A program made the translations under genes and the position numbers. Shown one piece after another: positions 1 to 5,781 of a stretch of DNA of 8,581 bases. The notes under the pieces were generated by a model, which did not search any database, was not told the DNA's origin, and was given only the letters and a program-made list of their open reading frames with translations. The stretch covers positions 1-8,581 of the forward strand of contig JACCXP010000262.1 of assembly GCA_013696905.1 (NCBI GenBank), in the 5' to 3' direction. This DNA comes from Thermoleophilaceae bacterium (GTDB lineage: Bacteria; Actinomycetota; Thermoleophilia; Solirubrobacterales; Thermoleophilaceae). How positions within the stretch are numbered: position 1 is the first letter of the stretch; each line of letters starts with the position of its first letter.

Positions 1-180
1 GTGATCGTCAGCCTGATGACGAAGCCGAAGCCGGTCGAGGAGCTCCAGGGCCTCGTCTGGGGGATGGCGAACGTCGACGAGGGCGCGACGGCGTCCGACC
101 GCGTCTGGTACCGATCGCCCGGCCTGCTCGCCGGCGGGATCCTGGCGCTGACGGCAACCGCGAGCCTGCTCTTCATCTGA
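1..180 (+). CDS. Sodium:solute symporter (SSS family), C-terminal end only
   Basis: This is the last 59 codons of a gene that begins before the window; the frame is open from base 1 to the TGA at 178-180. The visible tail contains SLMTKPKPVEELQGLVWG, which I recognise as the cytoplasmic segment near the C-terminus of SSS-family Na+/solute symporters. A final hydrophobic helix (LLAGGILALTATASLLFI) runs to the stop. SSS proteins are inner-membrane carriers that use the Na+ gradient to import sugars, amino acids or organic acids. The substrate cannot be read from this fragment, although the nearby galactokinase makes a sugar conceivable. The stop overlaps the next start by one base (TGATG), so the two genes are probably one operon with coupled translation. 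Family assignment rests on the short motif and hydrophobic end. Confidence 0.75.
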   Translation: MIVSLMTKPKPVEELQGLVWGMANVDEGATASDRVWYRSPGLLAGGILALTATASLLFI

Positions 181-503
181 TGGCCGACGAGCGAAACCCA
201 ACCGGCGACCCGCTGATCGAGCAGGCCGAGGCGGCGGATGCGGCGCGCGCGGCCAATCTGTTCGACGTCCGCCGCTTCATCGGCGGGCTGTTCCTGATCT
301 ACGGCGCCGTCCTCACCGTGCTTGGGCTGTTCGCCTCGGAGGCGGAGATCGCCAAGGCGGCGGGCGTCAACGCCAACCTGTGGACCGGCGTCGTGATGCT
401 GATCGTCGGCGGGGGGTTCCTCGCGTGGGCGCTCGCCGCACCGGTTGGAGCCGAGGAGCTCGCAGACGGCGACGGCTCCGGGGAGCGCCCCGCGGCCCAC
501 TGA
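180..503 (+). CDS. Small two-helix membrane protein coupled to the SSS symporter
   Basis: The protein has 107 residues. An acidic, Ala-rich N-terminus (1-30) precedes two hydrophobic stretches at about 33-51 (FIGGLFLIYGAVLTVLGLF) and 66-87 (NLWTGVVMLIVGGGFLAWAL), then an acidic tail with no clear structure. The ATG at 180 shares a base with the upstream stop and has no strong Shine-Dalgarno of its own, consistent with translation by coupling. From general knowledge, small two-helix proteins often sit directly beside SSS transporters in actinobacteria, and comparable partners exist for other SSS members (DUF485 and DUF3311 proteins). I infer an accessory or stabilising subunit; I do not recognise a named family with certainty. 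Its stop (501-503) abuts the galK stop on the other strand. Confidence 0.8.
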   Translation: MADERNPTGDPLIEQAEAADAARAANLFDVRRFIGGLFLIYGAVLTVLGLFASEAEIAKAAGVNANLWTGVVMLIVGGGFLAWALAAPVGAEELADGDGSGERPAAH

Positions 504-1547
504 TCACAGCAGCCGCGCGCCCGGCCCCGGCAGCACCCTGACCGGGTCGCCGGGCGGCGTCACGTCCGGCGGAAACAGCGCGAGCACGACCCCACCGAAG
601 CCGCCGCCCATCATCCGCGCGCCGACGGCGCCGGCCGCCTTGACTCGCGCGACCGTTCGCTCGACCTCCGGCACCGAGGTGTCGTAGAGGTCGCGCAGGC
701 TCGCGTGGGAGGAGTCGAGCAGCGCTCCGAGGGCGGCCAGGTCGCCGCCCCCGAGCGCCTCGACCGCTCGCTCGACGCGCTCGTTCTCCTCGAGCACGTG
801 GCGAGCGCGGCGGTCGAGCGGATCCGGCAGGCGGTCGAGGTCGCGCCTGGTGGCCTCGCGCAGGGAGCCGATGCCGAGCGCCTCGCACGCCGCCCGGCAC
901 TCTGCCCGGCGCTCGTTGTAGCCGGAGTGCGCGTGCGAGTGCTCGGCTCCCGAGTCGAGCGTGCACAGCTTCCACTGGCCGAGCTCGAGCGCCACCGCGC
1001 GCAAGGTCGGTCCTCGGAAGTCGATCAGCAGGGCGCCGTCCCTGTTGCCGCACAGCGACGCGAGCTGGTCGAGCAGGCCGGTCTCGGCGCCCACCCAGTC
1101 GTGCTCGACCCGCGAGCAGAGCCGTGCAAGCTCGACGCGATCGAGCCGGTCGACGGCGTCCGCGCCGGCGCCGAGCGCGATCAGCGCCAGGCACAGCGCG
1201 GCCTCGAGCGCAGCGGAGGAGGAGAGCCCCGCGCCGCGGTCGAGCGCTCCCTCGATCTCGAGCCGCGCCGCGGGCACGGTGTGTCCCGCTGCACGCAGCT
1301 CGGCCACCGTGCCGCGCACGAAGGCCCGCCACCCCGTCACCGCCGGAGGGGCGGCCAGCGGGAAGACGTCCTCCTCGCCGATGTCGGGCGCAAGCGCGAC
1401 GACGACGTCGCCGTCGATCGCTTCTGCTCTGACGGTGACGCCCAGCTCGACCGCGAACGGCAGCGCCAGACCGTCGTTGTAGTCGGTGTGCTCGCCGATC
1501 AGGTTGACGCGGCCCGGGCCGTGCGCGACCGCCCGGTGCTCGCTCAT
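504..1547 (-). CDS. galK: Galactokinase (GHMP kinase family)
   Basis: It phosphorylates D-galactose at C1 with ATP, the entry step of the Leloir pathway, in the cytoplasm. With the start at 1547 the product has 347 residues. All three GHMP signatures are visible: GPGRVNLIGEHTDYNDG at about 10-26 (galactokinase substrate motif), the ATP-binding GAGLSSSAA at about 105-113, and MMGGGFGG at about 312-319. The GLLDQ segment carries the expected catalytic Asp at about 160, and the ALLIDFR stretch follows as in E. coli GalK. An in-frame TTG at 1661 would add 38 residues of unlike composition ahead of the motif, so I prefer the ATG at 1547. Only 28 residues follow the last motif, shorter than in E. 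coli GalK. No galT or galE is visible. The sequence lies downstream of the c-di-GMP enzyme on the same strand, 197 bases away, probably with its own promoter. Confidence 0.93.
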   Translation of the reverse strand: MSEHRAVAHGPGRVNLIGEHTDYNDGLALPFAVELGVTVRAEAIDGDVVVALAPDIGEEDVFPLAAPPAVTGWRAFVRGTVAELRAAGHTVPAARLEIEGALDRGAGLSSSAALEAALCLALIALGAGADAVDRLDRVELARLCSRVEHDWVGAETGLLDQLASLCGNRDGALLIDFRGPTLRAVALELGQWKLCTLDSGAEHSHAHSGYNERRAECRAACEALGIGSLREATRRDLDRLPDPLDRRARHVLEENERVERAVEALGGGDLAALGALLDSSHASLRDLYDTSVPEVERTVARVKAAGAVGARMMGGGFGGVVLALFPPDVTPPGDPVRVLPGPGARLL

Positions 1548-1556
1548 ACGCGGCCT

Positions 1557-1580
1557 ATTAGACCCGATTCCGTTCGGGTC
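1557..1580 (-). promoter_or_regulatory. Inverted repeat and candidate -10 just upstream of galK
   Basis: A perfect inverted repeat, GACCCGA (1561-1567), six-base spacer, TCGGGTC (1574-1580), lies 13 bases before the galK ATG. On the minus strand it overlaps TCTAAT (1557-1562), a five-of-six match to a -10 hexamer ending nine bases before the ATG. That would give an almost leaderless mRNA; no strong Shine-Dalgarno or -35 is visible. Two readings are possible: an operator for a dimeric repressor covering the -10, or a 7-bp RNA hairpin if transcription starts further upstream. Which applies is inference. Confidence 0.4.
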
Positions 1581-1663
1581 GGGCGGCGGGATCGCCGTCT
1601 GGGGTCGGAAGCGTAGCTCGCCGGCGGTCACGAAGCCGCGCACGCCCCATCTGGGTGCCAAGA

Positions 1664-1681
1664 CTCCCTCAGCGTGAGGAG
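1664..1681 (-). terminator. Weak hairpin downstream of the c-di-GMP enzyme gene
   Basis: On the minus strand CTCCTCA, loop CGC, TGAGGGAG can form a 7-bp stem with one bulged G, followed by TCTT. It lies 63 bases after the TAA of the 866-codon gene and could slow or end transcription before galK. There is no real T-run, so it is a weak candidate. The rest of the 1548-1744 gap shows no further gene. Confidence 0.2.
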
Positions 1682-1744
1682 CATCATGAGCTTTTGGCGC
1701 GGGGCGGGCATGGCCGTCGTATCGACTCGGCGCGGCTGCGTGCC

Positions 1745-4345
1745 TTAGCTCACCTGGTCACCGGCCCTCGTGGCCACCGAGCCCTTGCGCTCGAGCACCG
1801 CGAGGAAGGCCGCGACGACGCGCTCGTCGAACTGCCCGCCGGCGCAGCGGCGCAGCTCGGCGCACGCGCGCTCGTCGTCCAGCGCGTCGCGATAGACGCG
1901 GTCGCTCGTCATCGCCTCGTAGGAGTCCGCGACCGCGAGGATCTTCGCCTCGAGCGGGATCTCCTCCGAAGTGAGAGCACGCGGGTAGCCGCGCCCGTCC
2001 GGGCGCTCATGGTGTGCGAGCACCCAGGTGCGGATGTCGTCGAAGCTCGTGGTGGCGAGAATGCGGGCGCCGATCTCCGGGTGGCGGCGCATCTCGGCCC
2101 ACTCCTCGTCGATGAGCGGTCCTTCCTTGCGCAGGATCGAGTCCGCCACGCCGATCTTGCCGACGTCATGGAGGAGGGCCGCGATACGCACCCGCTCGGC
2201 ACGCTCGGGGTCGAGCTCGAGCTCTCGCGCCATCTCGTGGGCATAGCCCGCGACGGTCTGGGAGTGGCGAGCGGTGCGCGAGTCGCGCAGGTCGAGCGCC
2301 TCCGCGAGCGCGAGCACCGTCGCGAGCGCGGCCACGCTCTCCGAGTCGCGGCGGCTGGCGGCGTCCGCCAGCAGCTCGGCGATCTCGGGCGTATGCACCA
2401 CGTGTCGGTCGCGGCCGAGCTCCTTGGCGGCATAGAGGGCCGCATCCGCCCGTCCGACGAGCGTGTCCGCGGTCTCCGAGCCGTCCCAGATCGCGATCCC
2501 TGCGGAGCACGTCTGTCCGCCGGGCGTGGCCGTTCGCAGGCGCTCGATCGCCGCCGCCGCGTCCTCCGCCGGGATGGCCGGTAGCAGCACCGTGAACTCC
2601 TCGCCGCCGTAGCGCGCGAGCACGTCGGGCTCGCGCAGCTGCTCGCTCCAGGACGCCGCCGTCTGCTTCAGCAGGCGATCGCCGGCCTGGTGACCGCGCT
2701 CGTCGTTGAAGCTCTTGAAGCGGTCGAGGTCGAGCACCGCGACGCACACCGGCGCCAGATCGCGTTCGGCCAGCTCGAGCACGATCGACAGCTCGCGGTC
2801 CCAGGCGCGGCGGTTCGGCAGACCCGTCAGCTCGTCCGTGCGGGCGACCCGCTCGAGCTGCGACAGCATGTCGGCTCGCTCCATCGCCATCGCCGCCTCG
2901 GCGGCGAGCAGGTCGATCAGCGACCCGAGTCGCTCGTCGAGCGTGCTCATGCGTCGCGACCAGTAGACGCCTAGCACCCCCACCGACTCACCGTCCGAGA
3001 CGACGGGAAGCAGCAGCATCGAAGCTGCGTCGGTCGCGGCGAGGTGCCTCTGCGAGACCTCTGGGTGCCCGAGCGGGTCCGCGACGAAGAAGCGGGAGCG
3101 CGACTTGAAGGCCGTGACGGCGCCCGAGGCGGCGGCGTAGGGCAAGACCTCGTCGCGGACGATGTCCGGCAACGCGCCGCCCGCGGCGGCGGTCGCGACG
3201 AGCCCGAGACCGCTCGCATCGGGCTCGAAGAAGATCGTCAGGTAAGCGTCCGAGATCTTGAGCGCGACCTCGCAGATCGCCGTGCGCGCGGAGCGTGGGT
3301 CCGCGCTGCGCGCGAGCTCTCGGGTCGCGGTGACTGCCGCCAGATTGCGCGCGTGCTCCTCCTGGGCCCGTCGGCGCTCCAGGAACTGGCCGATCTGTGC
3401 CGAGATCGTGGCCAGCACCTCCGTCAGGCCCTCCTCAGGAGGCTGGCGATCGCGAGAGATGAGCTCGATCACGCCGAGCAGCTCGTCGCCACTGGTGATA
3501 GGCAGCCCGACCGCCCCTCGCAGTCCCCCGTCGGCCGCGGCGCGGGCGCGCAGGCAGCCCCGCTGGTCGGCGAACTGCTCCACCCAGACCGGGGCCGCCG
3601 TGATCCACACCCGCCCCGGCGTGCCCTCTCCAGGGGCGAAGTGGGCCCGCTGGGTCAGTGCCTCGAAGTCATGCGTGTCGGCGCCGTCGCTCGTCCAGGT
3701 CGCCCGGCAGAAGAGCACCTGCGCGCGCCGGTCGACCTCCCACAGCGAGCCGAACGTCCAACCGAGCCGCTCGCCGAGCGCCGCGAGCACGGGCGTGAGC
3801 GGTCCCTCGAGCGCCGCCGGGTCCGCCAGCAGCCGGGTGACCGCGTGCTGGGCCTCGAGCCAGTGCTCGGCCTGCTTGCGCTTGGTGATGTCGCGCACGA
3901 TCTCCGAGGAGCCCGAGAGCCGTCCATCCGCGTCCCGGGTCGGGGAGACTGTCAGCGACACGCTCAGGCGCGTGTCGTCGCGGTGCAGGCGCACCGTCTC
4001 GAACTCCTCGATCCGCTCGCCGCGCTCGATGCGCGCGGCGAGGACGGCGTGCTGGCCGGCGAGCTCGGGGGGGCAGATCGCCGAGAGCGGCCGGCCCCGC
4101 AGCTCGTGCGCGGCCCAGCCGTAGAGGCGCTCGGCCGTCGGGTTGCAGGAGATCACCGTTCCGCCGAGGTCGGCGGCGACGATCGCGTTGCGCGAGTGCT
4201 GCACGATCGAGGCGTAGTGAGCGCCCACGCCGCTCGCCGCTCGGCATGCCGCCTCGGCGCCGCGAAGCCGGCGCGAGTAGCCGTACGCCGCGCACGCGAG
4301 CGCGCAGGCCGCGAGCAGTGCCGTCATGTCGATCGCGAGATTCAT
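1745..4345 (-). CDS. Bifunctional c-di-GMP enzyme: PAS-GAF-GAF-GGDEF-HD-GYP
   Basis: An 866-residue signalling protein predicted both to make and to break down cyclic di-GMP. Order: N-terminal hydrophobic helix (about 7-22, likely membrane anchor); PAS with C-terminal motif (about 43-160, ending RDITKRKQAE); GAF-like domain (about 175-325); second GAF-like domain (about 335-495); GGDEF (about 500-650); HD-GYP (about 670-860). The GGDEF signature is RYGGEEF (578-584), with metal-binding aspartates near 539-541 (LDLDRFKSFND). The inhibitory I-site RxxD (R571-D574) sits the canonical five residues before GGEEF. HD-GYP residues visible are H694, H726-D727, K730, H755, H778-H779 in HHERPDGRGYP, and D807. 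The start at 4345 is uncertain: no Shine-Dalgarno is seen, and Met7 (4327) is an alternative. It is divergent from the ribosomal-protein block. The PAS and GAF ligands are unknown, and the direction of net activity cannot be read from sequence. Confidence 0.93.
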   Translation of the reverse strand: MNLAIDMTALLAACALACAAYGYSRRLRGAEAACRAASGVGAHYASIVQHSRNAIVAADLGGTVISCNPTAERLYGWAAHELRGRPLSAICPPELAGQHAVLAARIERGERIEEFETVRLHRDDTRLSVSLTVSPTRDADGRLSGSSEIVRDITKRKQAEHWLEAQHAVTRLLADPAALEGPLTPVLAALGERLGWTFGSLWEVDRRAQVLFCRATWTSDGADTHDFEALTQRAHFAPGEGTPGRVWITAAPVWVEQFADQRGCLRARAAADGGLRGAVGLPITSGDELLGVIELISRDRQPPEEGLTEVLATISAQIGQFLERRRAQEEHARNLAAVTATRELARSADPRSARTAICEVALKISDAYLTIFFEPDASGLGLVATAAAGGALPDIVRDEVLPYAAASGAVTAFKSRSRFFVADPLGHPEVSQRHLAATDAASMLLLPVVSDGESVGVLGVYWSRRMSTLDERLGSLIDLLAAEAAMAMERADMLSQLERVARTDELTGLPNRRAWDRELSIVLELAERDLAPVCVAVLDLDRFKSFNDERGHQAGDRLLKQTAASWSEQLREPDVLARYGGEEFTVLLPAIPAEDAAAAIERLRTATPGGQTCSAGIAIWDGSETADTLVGRADAALYAAKELGRDRHVVHTPEIAELLADAASRRDSESVAALATVLALAEALDLRDSRTARHSQTVAGYAHEMARELELDPERAERVRIAALLHDVGKIGVADSILRKEGPLIDEEWAEMRRHPEIGARILATTSFDDIRTWVLAHHERPDGRGYPRALTSEEIPLEAKILAVADSYEAMTSDRVYRDALDDERACAELRRCAGGQFDERVVAAFLAVLERKGSVATRAGDQVS

Positions 4346-4352
4346 CTCGCGA
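4333..4352. repeat. Perfect 20-base dyad spanning the c-di-GMP enzyme start codon
   Basis: TCGCGAGA (4333-4340), TTCA (4341-4344), TCTCGCGA (4345-4352) is a perfect 8-bp inverted repeat with a four-base loop. The minus-strand ATG (4343-4345) lies at its tip: its A closes the stem and UG falls in the loop. In mRNA this would fold as a strong 8-bp hairpin presenting or hiding the start codon. If Met7 (4327) is the real start, the hairpin ends five bases upstream of it. It could instead be an operator for a dimeric DNA-binding protein. The dyad is seen directly; the role is inference. Confidence 0.6.
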
Positions 4353-4379
4353 GCAAGATCGACGCGCTCGCGCGGTCGC

Positions 4380-4408
4380 TTGACCTTCCTGCCCGCGTGT
4401 TCTAGAAC
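4380..4408 (+). promoter_or_regulatory. Candidate sigma70-type promoter for the rpmG-secE-nusG block
   Basis: TTGACC (4380-4385) and TAGAAC (4403-4408) are separated by exactly 17 bases and point toward rpmG. They match the -35 and -10 consensus at five and four of six positions. The -10 lies inside the 10-base palindrome GTTCTAGAAC (4399-4408), so TAGAAC also reads on the minus strand toward the c-di-GMP enzyme, though without a good -35 there. A second possible -10, TACACT (4444-4449), lacks a -35. The inferred rpmG leader would be about 105 bases from the first promoter, or about 65 from the second. Confidence 0.45.
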
Positions 4409-4457
4409 GAGCGGCGCTCAGCCGGTCGCGCATGTGCAGCCGCTACACTCACGCTGA

Positions 4458-4485
4458 CCTCGCGCAGCTTGGCGAGGTTTTTCTT
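4458..4485 (+). terminator. Terminator-like hairpin (possible attenuator) in the rpmG leader
   Basis: CCTCGC (4458-4463), eight-base loop, GCGAGG (4472-4477) is followed at once by TTTTTCTT (4478-4485), the pattern of a Rho-independent terminator on the plus strand. A smaller hairpin follows (TTCGC 4484-4488, GCGAA 4494-4498). There is no plus-strand gene upstream to terminate for at least 3.9 kb: the genes between are on the other strand. I infer a leader attenuator controlling entry into rpmG-secE-nusG. The stem is only six base pairs, so efficiency is uncertain. Confidence 0.5.
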
Positions 4486-4519
4486 CGCCCGCAGCGAATC
4501 GACCCACTAGGACAGCAAA

Positions 4520-4684
4520 ATGGCCCGCGGAGACGTACGTATCGGCGTGACGCTTGCCTGCGATCAGTGCAAGCGGCGCAACTACCAGACTCAGAAGTCC
4601 AAGCGCAACAATCCCGAGCGAATCGCGATGCGCAAGTATTGCCGTTGGTGCAGCTCGCACACGGACCACCGCGAGACGCGCTGA
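4520..4684 (+). CDS. rpmG: 50S ribosomal protein L33
   Basis: The protein has 54 residues, the normal L33 size, and begins [20 protein letters not shown]. Two zinc-ribbon pairs are intact: C14-x2-C17 and C41-x2-C44 (the zinc-binding C+ type). The middle segment ([20 protein letters not shown]) is typical of L33. L33 is a small basic protein of the large subunit near the tRNA exit site. The start is fixed by the family's usual N-terminus; AGGA lies about eight bases upstream. It heads the run rpmG-secE-nusG, an order common in bacteria, with secE 15 bases downstream. Zinc-free (C-) L33 paralogs exist in many actinobacteria; none is visible here. Confidence 0.95.
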   Translation: MARGDVRIGVTLACDQCKRRNYQTQKSKRNNPERIAMRKYCRWCSSHTDHRETR

Positions 4685-4699
4685 AACCTGGCCCGACAG

Positions 4700-5164
4700 A
4701 TGGCACGCAACCGACAGCGAGCGAAGGAACGTCAGGCTCGACGCCGAGCCGGGCGCGTGGGCGGCGAGCCCGAGTGGAGCCATCGGACCGAGCCGGGCGA
4801 CGGCTTGGCGCGGGCGGAGATCGAAGCCGGCGCTCCACCGTCTGACACCGGCCGCAGCGACACGCTGCTCGCCTCGCGGACGGAGGAGCCGCCCACCGCT
4901 AGGCTTGAGGAGGAGCAGCAGGAGCAAGAGCCCGTGACGGAGACCGAAGCCGGTCCCGCGGCGGGGTCCGAGGACGAGCGTCGGCGTGGCCGGGTGGCGG
5001 CCTTCCTTGCGGCCGTGATCGCCGAGCTTCGGCGGGTGCAGTGGCCTGACCGCGCGGCACTCACCACGATGACGGGCATCGTGCTCGGATTCGTCGTGCT
5101 AGCCGGTGGCTATCTGGGGCTCCTGGACTTCCTCTTCTCCCGCCTCGTCCAGGCGATCCTCTGA
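4700..5164 (+). CDS. secE: Preprotein translocase subunit SecE with long N-terminal extension
   Basis: SecE clamps SecY in the SecYEG translocation channel of the inner membrane. The product has 154 residues, against about 60-130 for most SecE proteins. The conserved part is the last 58 or so: an amphipathic surface helix (about 98-112), the hallmark ELRRVQWP (W115-P116), and one transmembrane helix (about 123-152) close to the C-terminus. Residues 1-96 are a low-complexity extension: a very basic start (MARNRQRAKERQARRR), then an acidic, Glu/Gln-rich stretch around 60-95, and a short basic patch (ERRRGR) before the helix. This extension is probably disordered and cytoplasmic. The ATG at 4700 is preferred because the basic start resembles other actinobacterial SecE N-termini that I recall, but no good Shine-Dalgarno precedes it. 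nusG follows after 25 bases. Confidence 0.93.
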   Translation: MARNRQRAKERQARRRAGRVGGEPEWSHRTEPGDGLARAEIEAGAPPSDTGRSDTLLASRTEEPPTARLEEEQQEQEPVTETEAGPAAGSEDERRRGRVAAFLAAVIAELRRVQWPDRAALTTMTGIVLGFVVLAGGYLGLLDFLFSRLVQAIL

Positions 5165-5189
5165 TCACCCACAGCTTCGAAGGAATCGA

Positions 5190-5711
5190 ATGTTTCGCTG
5201 GTACGCCGTAAACACCTACTCAGGCCACGAGAACAAGGTCAAGCACAACCTGGAGCACCGCGTCCAGACGCTCAACCAGGAGCGCAGCGTGCGCCAGATC
5301 GTCATCCCTACCGAGCACATCTCGGAGATCAAGGACGGCCAGAAGATCCAGATCGAGCGCCGCACGATGCCGGGCTACGTGCTCGTCAACATGGATCTCA
5401 ACGAGGGCTCGTGGGGCGTCGTCAAGGGAACGCCGGGGGTGACGGGGTTCGTCGGCGCATCGAACAAGCCCGTGCCGCTGTCGCAGCCGGAGATCGACCG
5501 GCTGCTCAACCGCGAGACGGCAGAGCGCCCCCGCACGCGCGCCCAGTTCTCGATCGGCGAGTCCGTCAAGGTCGTCTCCGGTCCGCTGTCTGACTTCTCG
5601 GGCGAGATCTCAGAGATCAACCAGGACGCGAGCAAGCTCAAGGTGCTCGTCTCGATCTTCGGCCGCGAGACACCGGTCGAGGTCGGCTTCGACCAGGTGA
5701 AGAAGGTTTAG
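5190..5711 (+). CDS. nusG: Transcription termination/antitermination protein NusG
   Basis: NusG binds the RNA polymerase clamp, alters elongation and pausing, and links transcription to Rho or the ribosome. The product has 173 residues (E. coli 181). The NGN domain covers about 1-105, starting MFRWYAVNTYSGHENKVKHN and including the signature RRTMPGYVLVNM. The KOW domain covers about 121-173 (GESVKVVSGPLSDFSGEI to VGFDQVKKV). The frame stays open upstream to 5106 through secE, but the ATG at 5190 gives the normal NusG N-terminus and has AAGGA five to six bases before it. It sits between secE and rplK as in most bacteria. A second, very short frame begins ten bases after its stop. Confidence 0.97.
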   Translation: MFRWYAVNTYSGHENKVKHNLEHRVQTLNQERSVRQIVIPTEHISEIKDGQKIQIERRTMPGYVLVNMDLNEGSWGVVKGTPGVTGFVGASNKPVPLSQPEIDRLLNRETAERPRTRAQFSIGESVKVVSGPLSDFSGEISEINQDASKLKVLVSIFGRETPVEVGFDQVKKV

Positions 5712-5721
5712 AGGTCGGGAC

Positions 5722-5781
5722 GTGAAGGCGAGCGAGATCATCAAGACGCAGGGCCGGATGCCCGGCGGAGGTAGCCAATGA
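5722..5781 (+). CDS. Possible 19-residue ORF coupled to rplK
   Basis: A GTG at 5722 opens a 20-codon frame reading (V/M)[18 protein letters not shown]. It ends in a TGA (5779-5781) that overlaps the rplK ATG as ATGA, the classic coupling arrangement. AGAGG (5710-5714) lies seven bases before the GTG, overlapping the nusG stop. Codons 1-15 all end in G or C, like the neighbouring genes; the last four carry the rplK ribosome binding site. I do not recognise the peptide. It may be a leader peptide that loads ribosomes onto rplK, a small protein, or chance reading of an RNA regulatory element. A stop directly upstream in the rplK frame (5772-5774) excludes an rplK extension. Confidence 0.35.
   Translation: MKASEIIKTQGRMPGGGSQ
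5753..5766 (+). promoter_or_regulatory. Hairpin abutting the rplK ribosome binding site
   Basis: GCCGG (5753-5757), loop ATGC, CCGGC (5762-5766) forms a 5-bp all-GC stem that ends exactly where the Shine-Dalgarno GGAGGT (5767-5772) begins. An alternative pairing GGGC/GCCC (5751-5763) is possible. In E. coli and other bacteria L1 represses rplK-rplA by binding an mRNA hairpin ahead of rplK, so this is the natural place for such a site. I cannot confirm the L1 recognition loop by eye. Confidence 0.35.

Noticed and set aside
705..1616. Plus-strand frame of about 303 codons opposite galK
   Set aside because: galK on the other strand shows all three kinase motifs; this frame has only biased composition.
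1548..1661. Longer galK from a TTG at 1661
   Set aside because: The extra 38 residues do not look like a galactokinase N-terminus and would read through the inverted repeat. The ATG at 1547 fits the family.
3044..4405. Plus-strand open frame of about 453 codons opposite the c-di-GMP enzyme
   Set aside because: Arg/Ala-rich shadow of a gene with clear PAS and GAF domains. No motif is seen and no ribosome binding site stands out.
4346..4519. tRNA gene ahead of rpmG, as in many genomes
   Set aside because: No acceptor stem pairing or T-loop GTTCRA-type sequence could be found by eye in this region.
5106..5189. Extended nusG start inside secE
   Set aside because: NusG proteins begin near MFRWYAVNTYSG, and a Shine-Dalgarno sits just before 5190.
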